Shown: in pieces, positions 24,301-34,200 of the stretch | Numbering within the stretch: the stretch's first letter is position 1 | Layout: each line of letters begins with the position of its first letter | DNA from: Euglena gracilis | Lineage: Eukaryota > Euglenida > Euglenophyceae > Euglenales | Length of the DNA stretch: 64,000 nucleotides | Direction of reading: 5' to 3' | NCBI GenBank assembly: GCA_039621445.1 | Contig: CP154954.1 | Location: forward strand, 66,808,714-66,872,713 | Position numbers and translations under genes: made by a program | Notes under the pieces: model-generated | The model's input: the letters and a program-made list of their open reading frames with translations, nothing else | Database searches by the model: none | What the model was told of the DNA's origin: nothing

Positions 24301-26974
24301 GAGGACGGCCACCGCGGGAGGCGGTCCTTCGCTCCCCCCTGTGGGGGACTGAGCGCTACGCCCCCCTGCAGGCGCGGCTGGCCCAGCCGCTCGCCGAGCC
24401 CACGGTGCGGTACGGGGGGCGCTTCTGCACCCTGGACCTCAGCGGTGGCGGCGGTCGGCGCGGGGCGGCCACAGCGGCGGCCGGCAGCAGCCGGGAGGAG
24501 GCGGAGGGGTCCCCCAGTCAGCCCACGTCTGGGGAGGGGGAGCTGTTTGAGGCTGGCTCTCCGCGGGCGGGCAGCCGGTCCACCAGGGGGCGAAGAAGGA
24601 CGGCAGCGGCGGAGGGTGGGGAGAGTCCCGAGCCGTCCCGCCTGGCGCACGTGGTCCCCCTCCACCCCACCGCGGCGATGCCGCGGGAGATCATGGAGCT
24701 GAACGTCGACGCGGTGGTGGTGGAGGTCCCGGACGGGCTGAGCGACGCCGACGTCCATCCCGAGCTCCTGAGGCTGTGGAGCCGCGGGGTCCCGTTCGTG
24801 GCCACGGGGCGGGCGTTCGCCATCGGGGTGCTGCAGCAGACGCTGCAGAAGGGCATGGACGTCCCCGACGAGATGCGCCGTGTGGACGTCACACTTCACC
24901 GGCCGGTGAAGTCCAACGTGGACCGCACGTACCTGTTCAACGTCACCACCGTGACCGCCCTCTTCAGCAGCAGGACGGACTTTCGGGTGTGTTTATCCTC
25001 CCCTCCGCTTTGTTTTGGAACTCCTTCTTCTGGTGTACACGGGAATCCGCACAAGTCTCACACAACCGTTACACACTGGTGCATATTGGGGTACAGCGCA
25101 CACAAAAGGTTTCTTCAGACTCATGCAGTGTGACATTCTAAGATGACAAGAGGGGATGGGATGAGGTGAGGTACAACGTGATGAGACATCTTCGCCTTCC
25201 ACTCGCAGGTCCCCCGGCAGATCACCCTCGTGGGACAGGGTCAGGCTTTGTTCACACAGAACAGAAACACAATCAGGCGTTCTTTTTTTTTTAAAAAAGC
25301 ATACCACGTGACCACTGTTCATCGTTTCAGGGAATTGGCCGTTGTCTGTGGTTTTCCTCTGCACGGATATCCGCACACTTCTGCATTCTGTTCCCTATGG
25401 TGAAAGAATGGCATTCAGTCCCACAGTGTGAATTCCCTTCTGGCCCCCATCCCCCCTCCCACGAGAAACTGCGCAGGGACACAGCTCTGCGGGGGAGGGG
25501 CCGCCCACCCTGCCGGTGGAGGTGGCGTGGTGGCTGCTGGCGCGGCTGCACGTGGAGGCCCACGACTGGGTGCTGGCGGTCACCCGCCACGCCGCCCTCC
25601 CGGCGGACCTCGCCACCCGGCTGCAGGTCCCCATCGGCGTGATCTGGGGGGACCCCGACCTGCTGGGCTGGAGGAGGCGGACGAGGCGATGCAGCTGCGG
25701 GTGGACCAGCTGCAGCGCGAGATCAAGGTGGCCGACGGGAAGCCGGCCATCCTGTGGGATCAGGGCGCCACCCCGGTTCAGGTCAGACGAGGGGGGCGGG
25801 GGAGACGTTTGCCCTGGCAACTCTGCGTGCGTAGTTCATGGCAACAGCATCCGAAGGTGGTGGACAATGTGTACGCGGTTTCCCGCACACATCTCACGCG
25901 TGTGGCTCCTATGGGAAGGGGTGCTTAGCTTCTGCCAGGGTGGACTCTGGTTTCCCCACCCGGACTTTCCTGGGTGGTGGCCCCTGCGGCCATCAACGTC
26001 CACCACCGCATCGCCCACCACGAGCCGCTGGACGTCTCCGGCCGGGGCGGGCTGGAGGAGGAGGAGGAGAAGGGGGAGAAGGAAGAGGAGGACATGCCCC
26101 CCCGGCCAAAGAAGAAGGAGCCGGAGAAGAAGGGCCGGGAGCCCTCGCCCCCGCCGCCAGCTAAGGGGCGGGGCAAGAAGGAGACCCCCGCCAAGGGGAA
26201 GGAGAAGGAGAAGGAGAAGGCCTCCCTCCCCGGCCGCCAAGGGGAAGGAGAAGGGGAAGGAGAGGGCCCCTGCCGCGAAGGAGGCCGAGGCGCCGGTGAC
26301 GCCGGCCAAGCAGCCGTCGGCCAGCGGCGCGGCGGCGGCGGGCCGCAAGGGGGCCTCCACCCCCTCCGGGCTGCGGAAGGGCGCGGCCGCACCGCCAGCG
26401 GCGCAGGAGCCGCCGGCGCCGGAGACCCCAGTGACGGGCCGCAAGCGCACGGCCCGCACACCGCCGCCGACCGAGTCCCCCGCCGGTGAGCCGGAGGACG
26501 AGATTGAGGAGATCGTGCCACGAGCGCCCCCGACACTGTCCCCCGTTCAGAGTCAGCTGTTTGCGTCCTCCCATTCTGCTCTTTCAGCCTCTGAGTTTGC
26601 AGCCACGTGTGGTGGGCTTTGCACACAGGAAACCGCGCACGTGCGTCTTTAGGGACACCGCACACGTACAGAATGATGCGTGCGTTGCACGGAAACCCGC
26701 ACACAATCTCCCACGCTGTTTTTTTTTTGGGTTCAGGCGGTTTTGCATTCACACTGCCTTGCAAACTCCTGACAGATCTGATACCCTCTATCTTCGTCAT
26801 TGCTGTACTGCTTGCAAATTGCACGGGAAACCGCACACAGCTTGCTGACTCATTGCACGTGCACACCCCTCCTTCCTGTAATCCAACACTTACACATCAA
26901 GTCCAAGGGGGGAGGGTCGGCTGAAGAAGAAGCCCACGCCGGCCGGGGCGCTGGAGGAGCTGCTCAACGTGTGA
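18383..26974 (+). CDS. Multi-exon gene, novel large protein with ParB-like domain
   Basis: GC-rich exons alternate with AT-richer introns of 150-380 bp. Model: exons about 18383-18960, 19341-19987, about 20298-21558, 21910-about 22010, 22284-22458, 22682-23058, 23269-23487, 23684-23804, 23994-24130, 24372-24986, 25209-25239 (doubtful), 25477-25781, about 25938-26550, about 26910-26974 (stop TGA). Phases agree exactly across exons 5-10. The ATG sits in AAAATGG. The product is about 1,700 residues: an N-terminal part with VLWLDNFCWLRWG; a part with LLVDENIHYRILRLLYS and YGIWHAYKHTVTVVYRAFFP; a 420-residue exon ending in a Ser/acidic tail; a ParB-like domain; and a Lys/Glu-rich, Pro-rich C-terminus typical of nuclear proteins. 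Single-base frameshifts near 18,720, 25,665 and 26,235, mostly at homopolymers, may be assembly errors. Function unknown. The WHAYK-type patch recalls transposase-like proteins, but I cannot verify that. AATAAA lies at 27,679. Confidence 0.75.
22284..23058 (+). CDS. Exons 5-6 of the gene above: ParB/sulfiredoxin-like domain
   Basis: Exon 22284-22458 follows an ACTTTCAG acceptor and encodes VEKAHVDSLVKAFTENPPVG then ALSFVVWPEQ. It joins in phase to exon 22682-23058, which starts AMGKFVILSGQHRFLAATQV. The arrangement (helix, V-x-S-L-x-x-x-F-x-x-N-P, strand, then G-Q-H-R followed by AA) is that of ParB N-terminal/ParB-like nuclease domains, where the G-x-H-R-x-x-A loop binds nucleotide or phosphate. 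The rest of exon 6 is helical (LEERQRVAGSMQARDGTVRE). In ParB this fold acts as a CTPase clamp. In eukaryotes related folds occur in sulfiredoxin and in poorly known proteins. Catalysis here is unproven. Confidence 0.6.
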
Positions 26975-28300
26975 GCAGCAGCGCGGGCCGGCGGGGGCGG
27001 GCCGGGCGGGCGGCGGGGCGGCTGCGCCGCCATCCTCATCCCCGACAGCGCCACCGAGTGCACGGCCGTGGGCGGCCGTGGGCGGCCGCTGAGCAGCTCT
27101 GTCTGCCCCTCCTGTGTGGACCGCCCGATGCTTTTGAACCTGGGACCGCCCGTTGCTTTTTGTGTCACACACCCTCCCCACACCCACTGTCCCCGGGACT
27201 GCCCAAATGCCTTTCACCTTTCGACGGGACCTCAACCCCTGGACCTACTCCACCACCCCTCTCACCTGGGACCCACCGGACGCCCCAACCGCCGTGCGAG
27301 GTCCAGGGCACACATTCTGGTCTCCCATTCAGTGGCCGGTGTCCAACCAACCCTCTGCGGATGTGTGTACGGAGTGTGAATCCCTCTCTGACGCATACCC
27401 CTCTCTGAGATCGCCCCCCTGTGCCCTGGACCTGGACCACCCATTCGGATGTCCGTTTGCCCCGTTTGTCTCTCTTTTCCGTCTGGACCGACCACAGAGA
27501 CTTCGTCTCTCTCTCTCTCTTCCCCCCGGGACCAAGGACCCCTCCAGGACCAGGACCAAGCTGCACGGTGATCCGCACACATACCCTCCCCCTCCCTCCC
27601 TTCTTTCTGTCGTTGCGCTTGGAGTGCTATCGCAGCCCTTGGCAGGCGGGCTGCGGGGGGCCATGGGAGGGCAGCCTGAATAAAGTTACCCCAATGGATG
27701 TCAGGGCCAGTTCCCAGTCCAACGTCCCCAGGAGTTTCCCGTACGTTTTTGCACGGATAACCGCACAAGTTCACTTTTCACCAGCCATGGTCACTCAGTC
27801 CCCTCTCGTGGTGTTAGCCCCTTCACATATGGTTCACCTGTTCTGTGCGGTTTCCCGCCTAACAGACCATCTGCTAAAAATTAGGACATTCGTTCAGCAG
27901 TGGTGTTCGTTTCCCCCTCCCGTCACTGCTCGTCGGCACTCACCAGTCCTCCAAAAACGCGCGGGTTGCTTACGCGGGTGCCTCTCCCTCACAGGTCACC
28001 CCATGTCACCCCCCTCCCGGAGGTGGGGTCCGGCTCCGTCGTGACACGGCCGGGGCTCTGACGGCCAGGTGTTCTCCGACCCCTTCTTCGTTTTCACATT
28101 TTCGGCCAGGTTTCTGGGGGGTATTTCACAAAACCACCCCTTTTCAACCATTAATTTCCAAAATGGGTCACATGTCAAAGCAGTGGAAACAGACGGAAAC
28201 CCGCACACAATTTCTGGGTTATATCAAGTGTCAGGAATTTCGGTCACGTTTCAGGGGGGTGGCTTACACGGGAACCCGCGCACCTGTAACGCCTAAAAAA
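26975..28300. other. 3' flank of the palindrome-field gene, no further gene recognised
   Basis: Contains the last five palindrome copies (27,566 to 28,269), pyrimidine-rich stretches and an AATAAA at 27,679. Open frames up to 207 codons (for example 27,421-28,044, plus) read as Pro/Thr/Ser-rich low-information sequence. Confidence 0.4.
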
Positions 28301-28404
28301 TGACAAAAAATTTGGGCAATTCGCGCCGCCTAAGCCAGTAGAGGTAGCCAAAGACAACCTGCCTGCAAACAGGGTTTCATAAAAATTGAAACGTTCGGAA
28401 CGTT

Positions 28405-28421
28405 GTGTGTGTGTGTGTGTG
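28405..28421. repeat. (GT)n microsatellite
   Basis: Short GT run, about 8 units. Confidence 0.9.
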
Positions 28422-28770
28422 CCACACAGAAAATGCAATTTCGCCACAGCGGTGTCGAATTGTTGATTCAAAGAATTGGGGACTATCCCAGAAGGGGCAG
28501 TCGCCACACACCAAGTGCCCTTTGCTTGGATGCAGCCAGCGGCGTCCGCCATCACGTTCTTCAGCAAGTGGTTTAGAATGGGACCTGTACGGTGCCTGCA
28601 TTGGATAGTGCTCCAGACCAAGATAACCCACTGATCGCAGCAACAGCCTGATATAGCATCGGTGCTCCAAGGAGACAGACCAGCAGGTGCTCTTCCTTTT
28701 TAGGTCCGTGGGGGGGAGGGGGTCCACGCCCCAACCACCCAGCCCGGCTCAGGACCCGTAGTGGGGGGGG

Positions 28771-28830
28771 GGTTCGAGAAAAGTGGGTGGGTTTGGGTTC
28801 GGGAAAAAGTGCCCACCAGGGGGTCACTGA
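28771..28830 (-). repeat. Dispersed C-rich repeat, second copy (inverted)
   Basis: On the minus strand it reads AGTGACCCCCTGGTGGGCAC, then TTTTTCCCGAACCCAAACCC and ACCCACTTTTCTCGAA, as in the copies at 14,019 and 41,777. The last base triplets before the match (TTTACTC) differ between copies. Confidence 0.65.
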
Positions 28831-29017
28831 GTAAATTTAAGTTCAGAGGCCCAGCCACCCACTCTTGAAACCCCACCCACCCACCCCCCGGGGGGTGGGG
28901 TCACACCGGTGTTAAGCAAATCTATGCCTCTGGCCCATGCCCTGGGGGGGGGGGTTGGCCTTGTGAGTTAAAAAGGAGTGTCCACCGGGGACACCTCCAA
29001 CCAATGGGGGGAGGCGC

Positions 29018-29165
29018 CGCACAGGAGCGGTGTCCGCCTCCTGGGACGCCTTCTTCAGGGCCGCCTCCTGCTCCGCCGCCTCCTTCAGCGCCGCCGCCTC
29101 CTTCTCCAGCGTGCGCTGCAGCTCCAGGTTCGTTTGGAACTGCTGGCGCCGGCTCGGGGAGGGCC
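29018..29165 (-). CDS. Possible exon encoding a charged coiled coil
   Basis: On the minus strand the frame reads RRQQFQTNLELQRTLEKEAA followed by ALKEAAEQEAALKKASQEAD, a clear heptad-type helix rich in Glu, Ala and Lys. A CCAGCAG acceptor precedes it and a GTTGGA donor is possible at its end. It has the GC-rich character of true exons in this window (compare 18-26 kb). There is no family identity, because short coiled coils are not diagnostic. It could belong with the minus-strand membrane-protein exon at 30.5-30.9 kb. Confidence 0.35.
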
Positions 29166-29654
29166 CGCGGCCCAGAGTCCGCTCTACAGCTGCACGTCCT
29201 CAGACCTCCGAAAACACCCACCATTCGGGACAGGCCTGCTTCCTTGCAGTGAATCCCCTCATAGACCTTTCTCGTGGACGGAGGTGACTATTTGTATCTT
29301 GGTGTGTTATTGTATTAGTATATTTTTAACTTATTATGATAATTATCCTCAAGTTTCTCCCGTAGGAGTATTGCACCTCCTCTGGCAGTACAGGAATGAA
29401 TCAGGGTGTTGGTTTACATATCACAAAAAATTCAACTCAGCTTGCTGTCCCCTCTTCCCACTTGTTGGCAGGAACTGTTCCCGAAATGGGGTTGTGCAGG
29501 GCCTCGGAAACATCGAAACTGACGAAAAAAACCAAATTCGGCAAACAGACTAAAAATCAGTACCCCTGTAAATAGGGCACAACATCAGAGGCTGGTGTAA
29601 AATTATGCCTCATAAATCCTAAATTGGGTTTGATTCAGTGACCAGAGGTGGGGT

Positions 29655-29745
29655 GCCGATGCTGGGCGATGCTGGAGTACCGGCCGTTTTCCAAATTTTT
29701 GTGATCATCGCCCAGCATCGCCCAACGTCGCCCAGCGTCATTAGA
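29655..29745. repeat. Inverted repeat of GCTGGGCGAT words
   Basis: GATGCTGGGCGATGCTGG at about 29,657 is mirrored by CATCGCCCAGCATCGCCC at about 29,707, with more CGTCGCCCAGCG following. It is a stem-forming repeat beside a C-run, similar in style to the other palindrome islands. Confidence 0.7.
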
Positions 29746-29899
29746 GACCCTTGGCTTTGACCCCCCCCCCAATAATTGACCCCCAGGAAGGTCTGTGCCG
29801 CAAAGCAACCGATTCGGCGCACCCGGGGACTGCCAACACCCCACCCCACCCCACTCAGGGGGAGGGGATGGATGATGGAGGCCTTTGGGAAAATTGCGG

Positions 29900-30470
29900 G
29901 AAAATTGTGGGAAAATTGCGGAAACTGTGGTTTGGGAATGTGTAACCTCTGCCAGAGGGACTCAGAAAACTTCCAAATTTTTTTTCCATTTTGCAACATT
30001 GATGTATGGTTTGCGCTGTTACTCACACCGTTTTCAAAAAGAAATTCAAAACCATGATTTTTGTAATTTTGGGAGCATGCTCGTTTTAAAAAATGTAGAA
30101 TTTGTTGGCTGAAAAAAAATATAGAAAGTTGACGACAGTTTGGTTTCGGGTAGAAATCTGGTCCAGGATTCAGAATTTTTCTAAGTCAAAATTATTTTCC
30201 AGCAGAAAGCGGGAAAAAACCAAAAAAAAGGCCAAGGAATTGCCAAACTTTGTCAAAATTTGTAACTTTGGCAAACTTTGGCAAATTTGCAAAAAAAAAA
30301 AACTAACAAAAGGAGCACCTGGATTCCCTTGTGAAATGTTCAAAAAAAATGGCAAAAGTTGATTTCGCCTTCCATTTCAGGTTCATACAGAAAAACTGAA
30401 GAAAGGAAAAGATTTCGGGAAAAAGTGTGGAAAGCTTGCGGAAATTGTGGAGAAATTGCAGCTATCAATT
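29900..30470. other. A/T-rich, no gene recognised
   Basis: Sequence dominated by GGGAAAATTG and AAAAAA-type words, including repeated GGAAAATTGCGG near 29,890-29,930. Nothing protein-like was recognised. Confidence 0.4.
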
Positions 30471-30529
30471 CCCCCTGCCCCCACAAACCGTATCCCCGCG
30501 GAAACCAGCATTCGAGATTGAGAGAGGGA

Positions 30530-30885
30530 AAGGGTAAGGCCGGGGGTCCGCCAGGACCATGTGGCAGCTCAGGCCTATGGTGTACAGCACCAGGATCAGG
30601 CTTCGTTTTAAGACCCCGGGGGGGTCCCCCACCCACCCACCCAGCCACCCACCCAGCCCGGGAAACACAGGGGTAGGGGGGCAAAGATTAGGCCGCCTGA
30701 GGCTCGCTGGGGAAGGGTGATCTTTGGAGTTAAAAAGAAGCCTGACCAGGATGACGGCCATCACGAGCACCTCCACAACGCCGTCCAGGAGGGGGGAGAC
30801 GTAGGCCACCACCCCCAGGGAAAGGTGCAGGAGGGCACCGCACCCGCAGCGAACCCTTCCAACGACTCCAGGAACACAAACGAGT
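30530..30885 (-). pseudogene. Membrane-protein exon split by a MITE
   Basis: Right of the MITE the minus strand encodes GALLHLSLGVVAYVSPLLDG then VVEVLVMAVILV. Left of it the frame continues as LYTIGLSCHMVLADP. Taking out the 148-bp MITE and one target copy leaves one open frame with two hydrophobic helices. This strongly suggests a real exon of a multi-pass membrane protein that was interrupted. I do not recognise the family. Exon borders are not fixed. If the allele is still transcribed, the C-run-filled insertion would shift and truncate the product. Confidence 0.5.
30597..30744. mobile_element. Non-autonomous hAT-type MITE (148 bp)
   Basis: Termini CAGGCTTCGTTTTAA and TTAAAAAGAAGCCTG are inverted copies with one mismatch. 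Exact 8-bp target duplications ACCAGGAT flank it (30,589-30,596 and 30,745-30,752). The interior is G/C runs. It is the same family as 4,808-4,980. Confidence 0.92.
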
Positions 30886-30989
30886 TCCAGAAACACCGTA
30901 TCCCAATCTGCTACATGTAACCATTGGGAATAATGTAAACCCCCAGAATAATACTTGCGATGGGATATTATCCAAATTCAGGGCTGGGA

Positions 30990-31700
30990 TCTGCACTTCA
31001 TTGGATGTTGAGACTGATTTTGATTGGGGTGGTCAAAATATGCATTGATTAAGGAACGAATGCAAAATCGTTGCTTCATTCTCTTTCGGCAGCTCAAATC
31101 CCAGGCTGGGGGATGCTATTTCAGGGTAAAAGGATTGATTTTAAAAACGAGTGTCACAAACCATTTTTGCAGAAGGCCCCTACTGGCCATTGGGACGGAA
31201 ACGAATAAGCTCAGGGAGGCGTGGACAGGCAAGTGCCCACTGGGAGGACAAATGGAGGTTGAAGCATACCATGTTGAAACAGTGCCAAATTTTATATATG
31301 GTATATTCCAAACTTTGCGTTTGTGAAAGTGGTTGAGCTTTTCTTAGAAAGCAATTTCATTCCCCTGAAAGTGTACAGGTGTGCATTTCGAAACAAATTT
31401 TGGTTCTTTGCGGTGCGCACTCATTGGGTGGTAATGAAAAATCAAAAACATTTTTCTCCATTTCCTCCCTTTCCCTGTGATTTCAAGCAACTGGATATCA
31501 GGAAACCATTGTGTTCCAAGCCTGCAAAATTGATGAGCAACAGTGGCACTTTCTTCGGTTGGAATTGTGTTATTTTGGGTGTAAACACTTATTAGGAGGA
31601 AGCGTTGGTCCTTGGGGCATGTGCGCAATCAGGACGGCGTGTGTACATGGGGGGGAGGAATGTTTTTACCATTCAAGTCACACGTCCTCCCAAATGGAGA
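30990..31700. other. No gene recognised
   Basis: Plus-strand frames at 31,024-31,326 and 31,323-31,595 are 90-100 codons with balanced composition, but I recognise no family and see no clear splice context. Confidence 0.35.
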
Positions 31701-31713
31701 CTTAGGTTGGGAC

Positions 31714-32138
31714 CAGGCTTTTGCTTAAGGAACCCGGGGGGGGGGGTACTGGCTAGCCAATCGGCTAGACACTGGAAAAAATGGACTAGCTAGACCCCCC
31801 TCCCCCGGGGGGGGGGGGGTCCGGGGGTCCCCCCAACTGGAAAAAAAATTTTCCTCCGGCGCTGCGCGCCGAGGTGGAAATGAGGTTTTTAATAGGTTTT
31901 TGGCTGATTTTGTTTCAAAAACTCCCAAAAATGGCCAAAAACGGGCATTTTTGGCCATTTTGGGGGGTCCCAAAAAAAATTCCGGCGCTTCGCGCCGGTC
32001 ACTGGAAAAAAAAATTCCACTAGCTAGCCCTGCTACCAGACCCCCCCGGGGGGGGGGGGGTCTGCTAGAAATCCCACTAGCCAAACTTGGACTAGCTGCA
32101 GTCCACCCCCCCCCGGCAATCCCTTAAGCAGAAGCCTG
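31714..32138. mobile_element. hAT-type non-autonomous element (425 bp)
   Basis: Left end CAGGCTTTTGCTTAAGG, right end CCTTAAGCAGAAGCCTG (inverted, near-perfect). Flanking 8-bp repeats are GTTGGGAC (31,706) and GGTGGGAC (32,139), with one mismatch, so it is older than the two short MITEs. The interior contains CTAGCTAG and ACTAGC words, GCGCCG patches, and C/G-run hairpins. No transposase. Confidence 0.85.
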
Positions 32139-32149
32139 GGTGGGACACA

Positions 32150-34200
32150 GAATAACCCCCCCTCACAAATGCCGTGCATCGGCGCTTGCATGGGCCCAAG
32201 TCAAATTCAGGAATTGCAACACATCGAGGTGGATGAAATTGATGATCAGCGCGTGAGGCCAGGGAGCAGCGCTAGAAACATTGCGCTAGAATGCATTGCA
32301 ATTTGGACAATTGGAAGAGGAGTAAATTGGTGCAACTGGAGTCCGGGTCCCAAATCAAGAACCTTTCTCAAAATCCGTTTCGAATTTCCATGTTTCTCTG
32401 TTCTCCCTCTGTGCTTATGGCAAAATGGAATGATATGGTGCAATTATATGAACAGTATCCTGTATATTGTTACGTTGATACATACATTGCTGGCCAACGT
32501 GTGACAGATACATTGATGGGCACACAAAAATACATCTACAAATTTCAAAGTCATCCATTAATAACAACAGCAAAGAGGTAACAACAAGAACCACTGCGCC
32601 CTGAGCACCAGAGGTACTTGCGACCCAATTCAGCCCCAAGATACTTGTGCAGAATGTCATGGGCACAGCAATGGCCCAGCGCGAAAGCAGGGAACTTCTG
32701 TCAGTAGTGCCGAGCACAACATCCTCTTCTGAGACTGGGATTGCAGCTGTCCAAAAAAAAAACAGCTTTCGACATATCCACCAGCCATTTCAGAATGTGG
32801 GTTGACATGCCCATATCTGTTTGCAGTGTAATACCCAACCAAATCGGAGAATAGGGCTAATATTATGCACTTTGGTTAGAATCTCAAAGTTACCACCAAG
32901 CGCCCAGCAGCCCAAAATTTTGGCCCATAAAATTTGGCTTCCCCACCCAACAACTTTGCCCCACAGTGATGACTCAAAACTTCTTTGTGCCAAGAACTGG
33001 GGGGAGCCTGAGGGCAGGGACCACGGCGCCGAAGGCACCACAGAGCATCCAGTCCCCCCTTGGCCCAAAACGCTGTTCTAGAACCAATTATGTGAATGCC
33101 ATGCCCCCCCCCCTCTTACGTTCCCGTCCTGTGCCCCTTTTTGGGTCCATGGGAACAGCAAGGGGGGGGGACAAAGCTCCCACCCTTAGTCTGAAACTGT
33201 GCTTGGAAGAAGATTTAAACACTTTAAATGTCTCGGCCCAAACACGGCTTCGGGGTCGATTGGCCCTCCGGGTTGAGGGCCAATTTTTTGGTTGGAGGGC
33301 CAAAAAGTTTTGGGGCGGGGGGGGGGGCCGAATGGTTTGGGCTTGAGGGCGAACTTTCTGGAGAGGGTGTGGGTTCGTACCATCAGATACAAAGTGGAGA
33401 GCTTTAGTGAAGGCTCTCCACTTTCGGTGGGTTTCTATTTAGCACTGTAGTTGAAATCCTCAGGGGGAATTCTATTGGGGGATGGGCTATTTATGGGGAG
33501 GTACTTCGTTTGGTCCAGTGGTTGAAGATCCAAATGGTGTCGCAGATGGGGAAAGGAGCCTGAGAGGAATTTTGCAACAATGCAAAAATAGTTTTCATTT
33601 CCGCAATGCCGTTTCGGGATAATCATTGACTTTTCATGCACTCTGAAAGTCCCGAAAGCCCCAGCTGTCAAAAAAATTTACCTCGATGACTGAAACACTG
33701 GATCTATCTGCCTCATAGAACAGAAAAATTTTGTGACAACCTGCCAACTCCATCTTGGATATGCTCTGTGCAGCTGGAAAGTTCTATGGAATGCAAACTT
33801 TTTTAGGGCAAACCTAACCCCCTGAAGTACTGAGGAATCCGAGGAATCTGCACATACTCCCCTGGCAGGTGTGCAATCTGTCTCCCTGTAAAGAGGTGGG
33901 AGGAGTGGCGAACCCGCAAAAACTCTGGACTCTCTATGTATGCGTCAAACGCTGGTGCAATCCTTTTGGGAAGTCTTAATAAGGTTGACCCTCAGAGGGA
34001 CAAAATTTTCCCTGAGTCCTTTCATTTTCAAAAAAACCTTCTTCTGAAGTTCCCAATGCATCTTATTTTTCATTTTGCTGGCTTTTTGGGGGCTGAGAAT
34101 CATCAGATACCATTCCCCAACTCCCTACTGGACCAGAGTGAAGGGCCTTGGAGGCCGGGAATGCATTGTTGCGTCACAAAATTTAGGCAGTTTTAGTGAA
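32150..34200. other. No confident gene
   Basis: The minus strand at 32,545-32,690 has a hydrophobic frame (GAQGAVVLVVTSLLLLLMDD) that could be a membrane exon, but an alternative frame there is equally open. A hairpin with 12-bp arms (AAAGTGGAGAGC and its inverse) lies at 33,391-33,424. The rest shows nothing I can support. Confidence 0.3.

Larger units (their letters stand above)
15342..28278. repeat. Field of 37 dispersed CGG-N4-CCG palindromes
   Basis: A short imperfect palindrome, consensus TGYRCGG-NNNN-CCGYRCA with an A/T-rich centre (GTTT, AAAC, GAAC, ATTA, ATAT and others). I read cores starting at 15342, 15438, 15484, 16567, 16953, 17268, 17646, 17937, 18036, 18135, 18332, 19028, 19223, 19259, 20050, 20130, 21167, 21197, 21683, 22198, 22625, 23068, 23108, 23647, 23873, 23911, 24175, 25040, 25364, 25876, 26690, 26824, 27566, 27754, 27848, 28194 and 28269. 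Average spacing is about 350 bp. Variants lie at 15,165, 16,851 and 26,627. Flanking sequence is not shared between copies, except 23,873/23,911, which sit in a 38-bp tandem duplication. They are almost entirely in introns or intergenic DNA. Confidence 0.9.

Noticed and set aside
15342-28278. CRISPR array
   Set aside because: The repeats are short palindromes at irregular spacing, lie within introns, and there are no cas genes. The genome is eukaryotic.
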